A stretch of DNA of 64,000 nt from Candidatus Kryptoniota bacterium (GTDB taxonomy: Bacteria > Bacteroidota > Ignavibacteria > Kryptoniales > JAKASW01), in contig JAHECO010000009.1 of NCBI GenBank assembly GCA_024641705.1, positions 55,147 to 119,146 of the forward strand, given 5' to 3'. The position numbers and the translations under genes are program-made. Within the stretch, counting starts at the first letter, position 1, and each line of letters begins with the position of its first letter. Below are positions 46,677-56,243 of this stretch, one piece after another. The notes under the pieces were generated by a model, which ran no database searches, was not told the origin of the DNA, and worked only from the letters and a program-made list of their open reading frames with translations.

Positions 46677-48482
46677 GTGACAACGCGATCATTCATATCG
46701 ACGATGGTATTGGTTCTATTGCTGGCTTCAAACGCGTTTTGTACGGGGCGGTCAGTTCGTCAGCATTTGTTGATGGATTACAATTGGAAATTCTTGCGGG
46801 CCGATGTGAATGGTGCCGAGGAGCCTGGCTTTGACGACAGCAAATGGAAAACCGTGAATCTCCCTTACGATTGGAGCATCGAGAGCGAATTTGACAAAAA
46901 CGCCGCGACGGGAGGTGCAGGCGGATATCTTCCGACAGGCATCGGGTGGTATCGAAACCATTTCATCATAGGGAGTGTCGGGAAGGGACAGGATTACTGG
47001 ATCGAGTTTGAGGGCGTATATATGAACAGCGATGTCTGGTTGAACGGACATCATTTGGGCAATCATCCATACGGCTATACGAGCTTCTGCCACGACCTCA
47101 CTCCGTTTATCAGACAGGGGGAAAACATAATTGCGGTGAGAGTTGATAACTCACTTCAGCCGAACAGCCGCTGGTATTCAGGTTCAGGAATCTACCGTAA
47201 TGTTTGGCTGAACGTTGCCGGTCCGATTCACGTAGCGCACTGGGGGACGTATATTACGACACCTCATGTGGATTCGTCCTCCGCCACGGTCGTGGTCCAA
47301 ACCTCTATTTACAACAGACTCCCCGCCGCGGAAAGTATTCTGCTGAGGTCATCCGTCGTCGACGCGTCCGGGAAAGTCGTATCCACTGTCGAGTCTCCTG
47401 TTTCGCTCTCGCCTTCCGGCAGATCGGAGGTGGAGCAGTCGTTGAAGGTAGTCTCGCCTTCTCTCTGGTCCATAGGGACGCCCTCGATGTACACGATGAA
47501 CTCCGTATTGATCGATGGGACCACGATCATCGACAGTGTCGGTTCGCCTTTTGGAATCCGCAGGATTGAATACGATAAGGACAACGGCTTTTCTTTGAAC
47601 GGGCAGCACGTGAAGATGAACGGCGTGTGCCTTCATGAGAATGCTGGTTGTCTCGGAGCCGCGGTACCCGTTCAAGCGTGGGCAAGGCGCCTGAAGCTTC
47701 TGAAGGCAATGGGCTGCAATGCAATCAGAACGGCACATAACCCTCCCTCTCCCGAGTTCCTTGATTTATGCGACAAGCTGGGATTTCTCGTGATGGATGA
47801 AGCTTTCGATGAATGGGAAATTGCGAAAGGCCAGGTCAAATACGGGTATCACGTCTATTTCAAGGATAATTGGAAATCTGATTTGCAATCGATGATTCGC
47901 CGCGACCGGAATCATCCGTCTGTCGTCTTATGGAGTGCGGGGAACGAAGTCCCGGAGCAGGGAACGGATTCCGGTATGGTCATACTCAAGAAACTGATTG
48001 ATACGTTTCACAAGGAGGATCCGACGAGGCCGGTTACCGTTGCTAATGATCATATCGCGGATCCTACGTATCCGGCAAAGCTGGGTTTCCTCAAGATACA
48101 GGACATCGTGGGATACAATTATGTCGACCGGTGGGGGAAGCGCAGGGAATTGTACTACAGTGTCGATAGGCATAATCATCCCGATTGGAAGATGATCGGG
48201 ACGGAAAGCGTCTCCATCCCAAGCATACGCGGGAAATACACTCTGCAGTCCGATACAACCGCCAATCCGTTGACCCGTTTCCTGAACTACAGAACGAACA
48301 TGATAGAAGCCGAACAGCTGTGGGAATTTGTCTCACTTCATGATTATGTCATCGGCGATTTCATGTGGACCGGGATCGATTATTTAGGCGAGGCCCGGTG
48401 GCCAAGCAAGAGTTCGAGTTCCGGCGTGATAGATCTGTGCGGCTTTCCCAAGGACAGTTATTATTTCTACCAAAGCCAGTGA
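46677..48482 (+). CDS. Glycoside hydrolase family 2 beta-galactosidase, ended early by an in-frame TGA
   Basis: This part encodes about 601 residues: signal peptide (STMVLVLLLASNAFC), GH2 sugar-binding domain (GIGWYRNHFII, GVYMNSDVWLNGHHLG), immunoglobulin-like domain and catalytic TIM barrel with acid/base Glu in SAGNEVPEQG and nucleophile Glu in MIGTESVS. GTG 46677 is preferred because it starts the signal peptide; the frame also extends to TTG 46602. The TGA at 48480 falls where family members have Trp (YQSQW-TDKP), and the same frame then continues to 49175. The truncated enzyme would keep its active site but lose its C-terminal domains. Confidence 0.85.
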   Translation: MTTRSFISTMVLVLLLASNAFCTGRSVRQHLLMDYNWKFLRADVNGAEEPGFDDSKWKTVNLPYDWSIESEFDKNAATGGAGGYLPTGIGWYRNHFIIGSVGKGQDYWIEFEGVYMNSDVWLNGHHLGNHPYGYTSFCHDLTPFIRQGENIIAVRVDNSLQPNSRWYSGSGIYRNVWLNVAGPIHVAHWGTYITTPHVDSSSATVVVQTSIYNRLPAAESILLRSSVVDASGKVVSTVESPVSLSPSGRSEVEQSLKVVSPSLWSIGTPSMYTMNSVLIDGTTIIDSVGSPFGIRRIEYDKDNGFSLNGQHVKMNGVCLHENAGCLGAAVPVQAWARRLKLLKAMGCNAIRTAHNPPSPEFLDLCDKLGFLVMDEAFDEWEIAKGQVKYGYHVYFKDNWKSDLQSMIRRDRNHPSVVLWSAGNEVPEQGTDSGMVILKKLIDTFHKEDPTRPVTVANDHIADPTYPAKLGFLKIQDIVGYNYVDRWGKRRELYYSVDRHNHPDWKMIGTESVSIPSIRGKYTLQSDTTANPLTRFLNYRTNMIEAEQLWEFVSLHDYVIGDFMWTGIDYLGEARWPSKSSSSGVIDLCGFPKDSYYFYQSQ

Positions 48483-49175
48483 ACCGACAAGCCGGTGCTG
48501 CATCTTCTTCCCCGTTGGAATTGGGCCGGCCACGAAGGGGAGGCTATTCCCGTAATCGCGTATACCAATTGCGACAGCGTGGAGCTGCTCCTGAACGGCA
48601 AGTCTTTCGGCATGAAATCCTATGTGTTTCCCCAGCAAGGTCACGCCGGAGAATGGTACAAATATGATCGTCCGTTCATTTTCCCGACAACGTCGGACTT
48701 GCACCTTTCGTGGGACGTGCCTTACGAGCCCGGTACGTTGAAGGCGGTCGGCAGGAGAAACGGACAGATCGTTACCGAGGAAATACACAGTACATCAGAA
48801 CCATACGCCATTCGGTTGTCAGCGGACAGGACGGAGATCAAAGCAGATGCCGAGGATATATCGGATGTAAAGGTGGAGATAGTTGACAAGCAGGGCTGGG
48901 TGGTTCCGACGGCGGACAGCCAAATTGCATTTGAAATCCAAGGTGAAGGCGAGCTGGCGGGTACCGATAACGGTAATCCTGTCGATACAACTTCAATGAA
49001 GAGTAATCGGCGAAAAGCATTTAACGGACTCGCACTTGTGGTAATTCGATCGACCCTGAAAGCAGGAACAATTCGTCTTAGTGCCGGTTCTGCGGGTTTG
49101 AAGAGTGCCACCCTTGAGATAGTCTCGCGCAAATCATCGGATGCACCGATGACTGTCGAGAGTCTGGATCGTTAA
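48483..49175 (+). pseudogene. C-terminal part of the interrupted GH2 gene
   Basis: The frame continues directly from the TGA with TDKPVLHLLPRWNWAG, the conserved end of the GH2 barrel, followed by a DUF4982-like domain (NCDSVELLLNGKSFGMK) and a GH2 C5-type Ig domain (LSADRTEIKADAEDISDVKV, ELAGTDNGNP). It aligns with residues about 620-830 of the intact GH2 at 50665. No RBS or ATG start is present (first usable codon is GTG 48495), so it is probably translated only by readthrough, or not at all. Confidence 0.8.
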
Positions 49176-49208
49176 GTACTCAACTAAAGACAAGTAATAG
49201 GTCAGGCC

Positions 49209-50570
49209 ATGAAGAGTTATTCAGAGAGTGAGCAAGGGGTAGTCGGTGAAATAAGAAGAGCAGCGCGTGCTCTTTCGATTTTATCGGTGATTCAACCCGG
49301 GATATTCCTTCTCTTTAATCTATGCCTTCTTATGCCTACGGGGGCGAGGGCGCAGTTTGCCAATGGTGCAGATGTCGGCTGGTTGTCGCAGATGGAGGCT
49401 AAAGGATATGTGTTTAAAAACAGCTCTGGAACCCCGATGAACTGCCTTGATATTCTGAAGGAGAAGGGAATCAACGCTCTGAGGTTCAGGGTATGGGTTA
49501 ATCCGAGCGGCGGATACTGCAACAAGAAGGACGTGGCGTATATGGCTCAGCGGGCTGACAGCATGGGATTCAATGTGTTGATAGACTTTCACATGAGTGA
49601 TACCTGGGCCGATCCGGGGCATCAATCGAAGCCGGCAGCCTGGGCAAACGATTCTCTCCCTCAGTTCCTCACAGATATATACAATCACGTCTACGGCGTC
49701 CTGGATACACTGAAATCGCTCGGTGTAGTCCCTAAATGGGTTCAGATCGGAAATGAAACCAACAACGGTATGCTGTGGCCGGATGGAATGGCGACAACGC
49801 ACATGGACAACTTTGCCCGAATGATTGACACAGGTTACGCTGCCGCAAAGGCCGTCGATAGTACAATTCAGGTCATTGTTCACCTGTCAAATGCGCATGA
49901 TGATACGATGTACAGGTGGATGTTTGATGGGCTGAGAAGCTATGGTGCCAGATGGGATATAATCGGGATGTCGGTGTACCCCTACTGGGCCAATTTGCCG
50001 TGGGCTACAGATGACAGTCTGGCGCTCATAACTATGAAAGATGTGATTGCAAGGTATCATACGAAGGTGATGGTCGTTGAAGCGGGCTATCTCTTCAACA
50101 AGCCAATCGACGCCAATCACTATTTGTTGGATCTCATAGCAAAAACGAAATCAGTGAACGGGCTGGGCGTTTTCTACTGGGAGCCTGAATGTTACAACTG
50201 GCAAGGTTATCAACTCGGAGCATGGAATCCTTTAACTCAAGAGCCCACAGCTGCCTTAGATGCTTTCCTGGGCATAGATGCAACTGATGTGAAACAGCCG
50301 AGAGGTGTTCCGGGTTATAATTTTAACATTTTCCCAAATCCCTTTAATCCGAGCACGACTATCCGGTACGAGCTCCCCACGCCCGGAAATATCTCGATAG
50401 TCATTTACAATGTGCTTGGCCAGGAAGTAGCGCGGCTCGTTGCGGGCTATCAGAACCAAGGTTATCACGATATAGTCTGGTCGGCGAACAACGCTCCCAG
50501 CGGAGTGTACTTGTGCAAAATGAGCGCCGGCGACTATCTGGCGACAAAAAAGATTGTCTTGCTCAAGTGA
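49209..50570 (+). CDS. GH53 arabinogalactan endo-beta-1,4-galactanase with T9SS sorting domain
   Basis: A 453-residue exported enzyme. After a signal peptide (ending PTGARA) comes the GH53 domain: GADVGWLSQMEAKGYVF, LRFRVWVNP, DFHMSDTWADPGHQ, acid/base Glu in QIGNETNNGMLWP and nucleophile Glu in VMVVEAGY. It hydrolyses beta-1,4-galactan in type I arabinogalactan and pectin side chains. The last 80 residues are a T9SS signal (FPNPFNPSTTIRYELP, YNVLGQEVARL, SGVYLCKM), so it is surface-attached or secreted. This gene defines the substrate of the locus. Confidence 0.93.
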   Translation: MKSYSESEQGVVGEIRRAARALSILSVIQPGIFLLFNLCLLMPTGARAQFANGADVGWLSQMEAKGYVFKNSSGTPMNCLDILKEKGINALRFRVWVNPSGGYCNKKDVAYMAQRADSMGFNVLIDFHMSDTWADPGHQSKPAAWANDSLPQFLTDIYNHVYGVLDTLKSLGVVPKWVQIGNETNNGMLWPDGMATTHMDNFARMIDTGYAAAKAVDSTIQVIVHLSNAHDDTMYRWMFDGLRSYGARWDIIGMSVYPYWANLPWATDDSLALITMKDVIARYHTKVMVVEAGYLFNKPIDANHYLLDLIAKTKSVNGLGVFYWEPECYNWQGYQLGAWNPLTQEPTAALDAFLGIDATDVKQPRGVPGYNFNIFPNPFNPSTTIRYELPTPGNISIVIYNVLGQEVARLVAGYQNQGYHDIVWSANNAPSGVYLCKMSAGDYLATKKIVLLK

Positions 50571-50664
50571 ACCGGCTTGCACTTTCAGATGAGACGGAGC
50601 ACATCTCATGATTTTGGTGATCGAACGGTTCAGGTCATGCTGACTAAACCAGGAGGGCAATGAA

Positions 50665-53178
50665 ATGATTCGACAAATCTGCGTGACAGTAACGGTAGTT
50701 GTTATCGGATTGTTCTCAGCCTTCGGAGCTGAAAGAAAAAGCCCGGCAGCAGGCGATATAAACGCCCCAGTAGTCCGGCAGAAACTTCTCATGGATTACG
50801 GCTGGAAATTCCATCTGGGAAATTCCGCGGACCCCAAGGAAGATTTCGGCTACGGAATCGCTGAATCCTTCTCGAAGGCCGGTGTTGCGAGCGGACCCGC
50901 GAGACCGGACTTCAACGACTCCACTTGGCGGACAGTTGATCTTCCGCACGATTGGGCGGTTGAATTGCCTTTTGTTGATGTCAAAGACAAGACGCTGAAT
51001 GATCACGGCTACAAACCGCTCGGGAGGCAATTCCCACCCACATCGATAGGGTGGTACAGGCGGACCTTCACCATTCCGGAGAAAGAGCAGGGGAACAGAA
51101 TCGCGGTGAAGTTCGATGGAGCTTTCAGGGATTGCACGGTCTGGTTCAACGGCTTTTTCCTCGGAAAGCATCTCAGCGGATACACTGATTTTGATTTCGA
51201 TGTAACGGATTATGCCAACTTTGGCGGCAGGAACGTACTGGTCGTCCGCGTCAATGCTACGCAGGCGGAAGGATGGTTTTATGAAGGTGCAGGGATCTAC
51301 CGGCACGTGTGGCTGCTTGAATATGCCCCGCTTCACATCCCGCTCTATGGCACCTACGTAACCTCCGACGTCAAAAGCGATTTCGCATCGGCAAGCCTCA
51401 ATATTCAGACCCGGGTATTCAATCAGGAATACCTGGCGGCCGGCTGCAGGCTCGTTTCGATTTTGCTCGACGAAAAAGGGACCGAGAGAGGGAGAAGCGT
51501 TTCGGAAATATCGCGCCTGGGTCAATACGAGAAAAGGAATTTCATGCAAAAGATTGGAGTAGTTAATCCGCACCCTTGGTCGCTACGAGACCCTTACCTG
51601 TATCGTCTCGTGCAATTGGTTGAATCGGACGGGAAAGTAGTCGATCGGATCACGACTAAGATCGGAATTCGGACAATACGATTTGACAAGGACAAAGGGT
51701 TCTTCCTGAACGGCAAACATGTCGAAATACAGGGCGTCTGCTGTCACCAGGACCATGCGGGAGTAGGATCGGCACTTCCGGATGGGCTGCAATACTTCAG
51801 GATCATGAAGCTGAAAGAAATGGGATGCAACGCGTACCGCACGAGCCACAATCCTCCGACTCCAGAGCTACTGGATGTATGCGACAGCGTAGGAATGTTG
51901 GTACTTGACGAAAACAGACTGATGGGGAGCACGCCGGCAATCACCGATCAGTTCAAACGGCTTATCCTTCGTGACAGGAACCATCCGTGCGTCATTGCAT
52001 GGTCAATCGGCAACGAGGAATGGACGATCGAGAGCAATGAAATCGGTGCGAGAGTCGCGCGAACGCTCAAACGCATCCAGCGGGAGTACGATCCCTCGAG
52101 GCTCTGTACCGCCGCTGCGGATAACGGTGACCAATACGAAGGCGTCAACAGTGTTGTGGACATCCGGGGGGAGAACTACATTGAACGTGTGAAGGATTTT
52201 GACAAATACCACTGTGAACACCCAGACCAGCCTATGTGGGGAACCGAGGAGTCGAGCGCATATTGCACCCGGGGAGTCTATGAAACCGATTCCGCGAAGG
52301 GGTATATCACGGACTACGACGTGAATTTTCCGTGGTGGGGAGCGACTGCCGAAAAATGGTGGAACATCTATGCCGCTAGGCCATTTTTGACCGGCGGTTT
52401 TGTCTGGACCGGCTTCGACTACAGGGGCGAACCGACCCCTTACGGTTGGCCGGACATCAATTCGAATTTCGGAATTATGGATATGTGCGGCTTCCCGAAA
52501 AACAATTTCTACTATTACCAATCATGGTGGAGCGACAAAGATGTCCTCCACATATTTCCCCATTGGAATTGGAAGGGAGAGGTCGACGATCTCGTTCACG
52601 GGAAAGGGCAGCCGATAGACGTCTGGTGCTTTAGCAATTGTGACAGCGTGGAGCTGCTGCTTAACGGAAGGAGTCTCGGAACAAAGGTTATGAAACGCTA
52701 TTCCCATCTCGAGTGGAAGGTAAACTACGAACCCGGTACGCTTGAGGCTCGCGGGTGGAGGGATGGCAGGATGTTGATCGACAAGGAAGAGACGACGGGA
52801 GAGCCCGTCTCTATCAGGCTCACTCCGGATCGGGACACGATTCGCGCGGATGGCGAAGATGTGTCCGTTATCGCTGTTGCCGTCGTCGACTCACTCGGCA
52901 GGGAAGTCCCTACGGCCGATAACCTGATCCATTTCACGGCCGAAGGGGCAGGAACGATAATCGGAGTGGGCAATGGCAACCCCAGCAGCCACGAACCTGA
53001 TAAATATCTGGACGGCAATTACCAGAGACAATTGTTTAACGGCAAATGTGAAGTGATCATTCTATCCGACCGGACTCCGGGTAAGATCACACTCAGAGCG
53101 ACCGGGAATGGATTGAAAGCAGCGACGCTTACGATCGATGTCAAGACGTCAAGAACGAGGCCCATAGTAGGAATGTAG
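50665..53178 (+). CDS. Glycoside hydrolase family 2 beta-galactosidase
   Basis: An 837-residue intact paralogue of the interrupted gene at 46677. Signal peptide about residues 1-20 (VVVIGLFSAFGA), then the sugar-binding domain (SIGWYRRTFTI, FRDCTVWFNGFFLGKH), the barrel with acid/base Glu in WSIGNEEWTIES and nucleophile Glu in MWGTEESS, and YYYQSWWSDKDVLHIFPHWNW. DUF4982-like and C5-type Ig domains follow. It should release galactose from oligosaccharides made by the GH53 enzyme, in the periplasm. ATG 50665 follows AGGAGGGCAATGAA. Confidence 0.93.
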   Translation: MIRQICVTVTVVVIGLFSAFGAERKSPAAGDINAPVVRQKLLMDYGWKFHLGNSADPKEDFGYGIAESFSKAGVASGPARPDFNDSTWRTVDLPHDWAVELPFVDVKDKTLNDHGYKPLGRQFPPTSIGWYRRTFTIPEKEQGNRIAVKFDGAFRDCTVWFNGFFLGKHLSGYTDFDFDVTDYANFGGRNVLVVRVNATQAEGWFYEGAGIYRHVWLLEYAPLHIPLYGTYVTSDVKSDFASASLNIQTRVFNQEYLAAGCRLVSILLDEKGTERGRSVSEISRLGQYEKRNFMQKIGVVNPHPWSLRDPYLYRLVQLVESDGKVVDRITTKIGIRTIRFDKDKGFFLNGKHVEIQGVCCHQDHAGVGSALPDGLQYFRIMKLKEMGCNAYRTSHNPPTPELLDVCDSVGMLVLDENRLMGSTPAITDQFKRLILRDRNHPCVIAWSIGNEEWTIESNEIGARVARTLKRIQREYDPSRLCTAAADNGDQYEGVNSVVDIRGENYIERVKDFDKYHCEHPDQPMWGTEESSAYCTRGVYETDSAKGYITDYDVNFPWWGATAEKWWNIYAARPFLTGGFVWTGFDYRGEPTPYGWPDINSNFGIMDMCGFPKNNFYYYQSWWSDKDVLHIFPHWNWKGEVDDLVHGKGQPIDVWCFSNCDSVELLLNGRSLGTKVMKRYSHLEWKVNYEPGTLEARGWRDGRMLIDKEETTGEPVSIRLTPDRDTIRADGEDVSVIAVAVVDSLGREVPTADNLIHFTAEGAGTIIGVGNGNPSSHEPDKYLDGNYQRQLFNGKCEVIILSDRTPGKITLRATGNGLKAATLTIDVKTSRTRPIVGM

Positions 53179-53330
53179 AGCGTACACTCGCGGTCTGTCC
53201 CGGCCAATAGCAGACGAATCTTGTCGCTTCTCCAGGCAGAGGATTTCTGGGATGTAGGAGACGGAAATTGCGTCGTTCATAGAAATGGAGCACAATGATG
53301 GGAAAAAACGGGAAAGTTGCCTAGTATAGA

Positions 53331-54521
53331 ATGGAGCATTCAGTTGTGGAGTCAAATTCTGATTTAATCGACCTAGTTAGGGACGAATTCCTAAAACTGC
53401 ATGGCCGAAATGACAGGATGGTTATAGTTAGGTCGCCCGGGCGGATTAACTTAATCGGGGAACATACGGATTATAATGAAGGTTTTGTACTTCCGTCCGC
53501 AATAGATCGCGCCATCTATCTTGCGGTGGCCCCGGCTCGCGGCTTCGAAGTCACCATTACTTCGTTGGATTTCAAAGATGATATGCGCTTTGATTCAAGG
53601 GAACCCTCGAGGTCTGACAGTACCTGGGCCAATTATATGATCGGGATAGTGGACCAGCTCTCCAGGGCAGGGCATCCGGTGAAGGGATTCAACTGCGTAT
53701 ACGCCGGGGACATTCCAATCGGTTCGGGGATGTCATCGTCCGCAGCCGTTGAGGTCGGACTTGCATATGGGCTTGACAGGATCTTCTCACTTGGAATAGG
53801 GCGTACTGAGCTTGCACGGATCGCCCAGCGGTCGGAAAATGAATTTGTCGGAGTCAGGTGCGGCATCATGGATCAATTTGCGAACCTCTTGAGCAAGGGC
53901 GACTCAGCTTTGTATCTTGATTGCAGGAGCCTCGACTACGTGCATATTCCATTTGTCAAGAAGGACCTGAAGTTCGTGCTTTGTGACAGCGGTGTCAAAC
54001 ACAGCCTGGCTTCCTCCGAGTATAATCTAAGAAGACAGCAATGTGAAGCGGGCGTACAAATTTTGAGGAAATATCATCCGCAGGTCCGAAGTCTCCGCGA
54101 TGTCAACCTTGAAATGCTGCAGCGACACGAGTCCGAATTGGGGAGCACCGTGTACAAACGGTGTACTTACGTAGCCGAGGAGAATATGCGTGTAGATTCG
54201 GCGCGAAGGTACCTGAATCAGAACGATTACGCCGGCTTTGGAGAGCTGCTGTACAAGTCTCATGAGGGGCTGAGAGAGAAGTATGAAGTAACCTGCATGG
54301 AACTTGACGTGCTCGTCGAGGCTGCATCAAAGATCCAGGGCGTGCTCGGAGCAAGAATGATGGGGGGAGGTTTCGGCGGCTGTACATTGAACCTCGTGGA
54401 AGGTGAATCAGCCCGGGAATTCGAAAGGGAAATCCGTGAGGTTTATGTCCAAAAGACCGGCAAGATCCCTCAGATTTATGAGTGCGTTCTCACGCCCGGC
54501 ACCGATGTCGTTCCTGATTAA
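53331..54521 (+). CDS. galK: Galactokinase
   Basis: A 396-residue GHMP kinase. RSPGRINLIGEHTDYNEGFVLP contains the galactokinase signature GEHTDYN, GDIPIGSGMSSSAAVEVGLA is the ATP loop, and CGIMDQFANLLSK and GGGFGGCTLNL complete the active site. Phosphorylates galactose at C1 in the Leloir pathway. No clear RBS precedes ATG 53331. galT follows 200 nt later; that gap (54522-54720) shows no gene. Confidence 0.96.
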   Translation: MEHSVVESNSDLIDLVRDEFLKLHGRNDRMVIVRSPGRINLIGEHTDYNEGFVLPSAIDRAIYLAVAPARGFEVTITSLDFKDDMRFDSREPSRSDSTWANYMIGIVDQLSRAGHPVKGFNCVYAGDIPIGSGMSSSAAVEVGLAYGLDRIFSLGIGRTELARIAQRSENEFVGVRCGIMDQFANLLSKGDSALYLDCRSLDYVHIPFVKKDLKFVLCDSGVKHSLASSEYNLRRQQCEAGVQILRKYHPQVRSLRDVNLEMLQRHESELGSTVYKRCTYVAEENMRVDSARRYLNQNDYAGFGELLYKSHEGLREKYEVTCMELDVLVEAASKIQGVLGARMMGGGFGGCTLNLVEGESAREFEREIREVYVQKTGKIPQIYECVLTPGTDVVPD

Positions 54522-54720
54522 CTCCCAGTACGGGATGCACGTAGACAAGGGCTGTCTCTGCATGCGTAGAGAAGGCGGAAGCGGCTCACCGGTGGTGGAT
54601 ACAGCAGCAGGTTCAATTGCCGGAGACAACAGACCAGAGGACCTTTCGGCAGATACAACTCGCGGTATTACATATACTGAAATTCACATGACCTATTATT
54701 GAAAACCGGCAAAAAAGATA

Positions 54721-55764
54721 ATGAATGACCTCATCAAGTATACCCATCGCAGATTCAATCCGCTGACGGGGGAGTGGATCCTTGTCGCGCCCGGACGACT
54801 CAAGCGGCCGTGGCAGGGAAAAGTTGAAAGGCTTCCGGCTCCCGTGCGTCCCCGATACGATCCGTCCTGCTATCTCTGTCCCGGAAACACAAGGGCTAAC
54901 GGGAACAAGAATCCGAACTACTCTTCAACTTTCGTTTTCGACAACGACTTCAGCAGCTTGTCGCATGACAGCCCCGAAGTAAGAATCGACGAGAGGGGCA
55001 TTATTAGAGCGGAAGCTGAACAAGGGATCTGCAGAGTGATATGCTTCTCGCCGCGACACGACCTCACTCTTGCCGAGATGGATGAAACAGATATCGGCCG
55101 GGTGATCCTCGTTTGGAAGCAGGAATACGAACAACTCGGACACCTTGACGATGTTAATCATGTGCAGATATTCGAGAACAAAGGCGAGCTCATGGGGTGC
55201 AGCAATCCTCATCCCCATTGCCAGGTGTGGGCGGAAAGCGCCATCCCGGTCGAGCCGTCAAAGGAAGCTTTCCGGTTCGAAAAGGTCCGGGCAGAGTCGG
55301 GGAAGTGCATCCTATGCGAATACCTGGCTTTCGAATTAGGTCAGAAGGATAGGATCCTCACACAGAACGAACACTTTGTCGCGCTTGTCCCATTCTGGGC
55401 ATCCTGGCCGTTCGAAACCATGATTCTCCCGACGCGTCATCTCCAGAACATTGCACAGTTGAACGCCGCCGCGATGTCCGCATTTGCGTCGATTCTGAAG
55501 GAGCTCACCGTGCGGTACGATAACCTCTTTGAGGTATCATTTCCATATTCATCTGGGATTCACCAGTCGCCGACCGACGGGAGACCCCATGAGGAATGGC
55601 ATTTCCACATGCATTTCTACCCGCCGCTTCTCAGATCGGCCAGCGTCAGGAAGTTCATGGTGGGTTACGAGATGCTGGCCAATCCGCAGCGGGATCTTAC
55701 TCCAGAGGATGCGGCGGATAGACTCCGGTCGGTCCCCTCGATACACTACCTTCAGGAAGGCTGA
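54721..55764 (+). CDS. galT: Galactose-1-phosphate uridylyltransferase
   Basis: A 347-residue enzyme of the HIT superfamily. The catalytic HPH-x-Q motif is present as SNPHPHCQVWA, with the central His forming the UMP adduct. FNPLTGEWILVAPGRLKRPW and CYLCPGNTRANG (first zinc Cys pair) are conserved at the N-terminus, and HEEWHFHMHFYPPLLRS near the C-terminus. Exchanges UMP between UDP-glucose and galactose-1-phosphate. A matching UDP-galactose epimerase is not in the window. Confidence 0.96.
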   Translation: MNDLIKYTHRRFNPLTGEWILVAPGRLKRPWQGKVERLPAPVRPRYDPSCYLCPGNTRANGNKNPNYSSTFVFDNDFSSLSHDSPEVRIDERGIIRAEAEQGICRVICFSPRHDLTLAEMDETDIGRVILVWKQEYEQLGHLDDVNHVQIFENKGELMGCSNPHPHCQVWAESAIPVEPSKEAFRFEKVRAESGKCILCEYLAFELGQKDRILTQNEHFVALVPFWASWPFETMILPTRHLQNIAQLNAAAMSAFASILKELTVRYDNLFEVSFPYSSGIHQSPTDGRPHEEWHFHMHFYPPLLRSASVRKFMVGYEMLANPQRDLTPEDAADRLRSVPSIHYLQEG

Positions 55765-56243
55765 AAGAAATGTACGGCGAAGCGAAGTTAACAATCTCGG
55801 CAATGGGAGATTTCAGGAAAGCGCCTGAAATGCATGTTGCCGGTAACAGTGTTTTTTTTAGTACTCCTGACTATATTGGAACAGATGCCTTCATCAACGA
55901 GATACCACGGAGAGCGGGATACTGCCCCTACTGGCAGCGAGAATAACACGGAATGGTTTGACCGCCCAGCCAGCTTGCCCCCCGTGGAGACCACCAATTA
56001 CCGGACACCCCGTCAAGTCTGCCATCGTCATTCCCCGGAAGAAATGATTTTACTCTTGTGCCCGGCCGGATGAGCAACATGCGGGGCGGACTCGGTTATG
56101 AGATACGGGCTCGGAGGAGAGCCAGGGACTGCCGGAAAGATTTCTTTCTCGATTTGCGATATTTCAGAAGACATGTATCGGCAACAATTCAGGATCAATT
56201 GATTTCACAACCTCTAATTGCAGAAAAATAAAGAAGGAGAAAC
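55765..56243 (+). other. Intergenic region before the symporter gene
   Basis: No gene is supported; a 79-codon frame at 55834 has no RBS or family. A promoter for the transport and arabinose genes may lie here, but no clear -35/-10 pair or operator like the one at 40903 is seen. AAGGAG just before 56244 is the symporter RBS. Confidence 0.45.

Noticed and set aside
46677..49175. Reassignment of TGA to Trp as the genome's code
   Set aside because: Many other genes here end at TGA with a properly placed next start (e.g. 564, 3092, 28224, 36098), so TGA is a normal stop.
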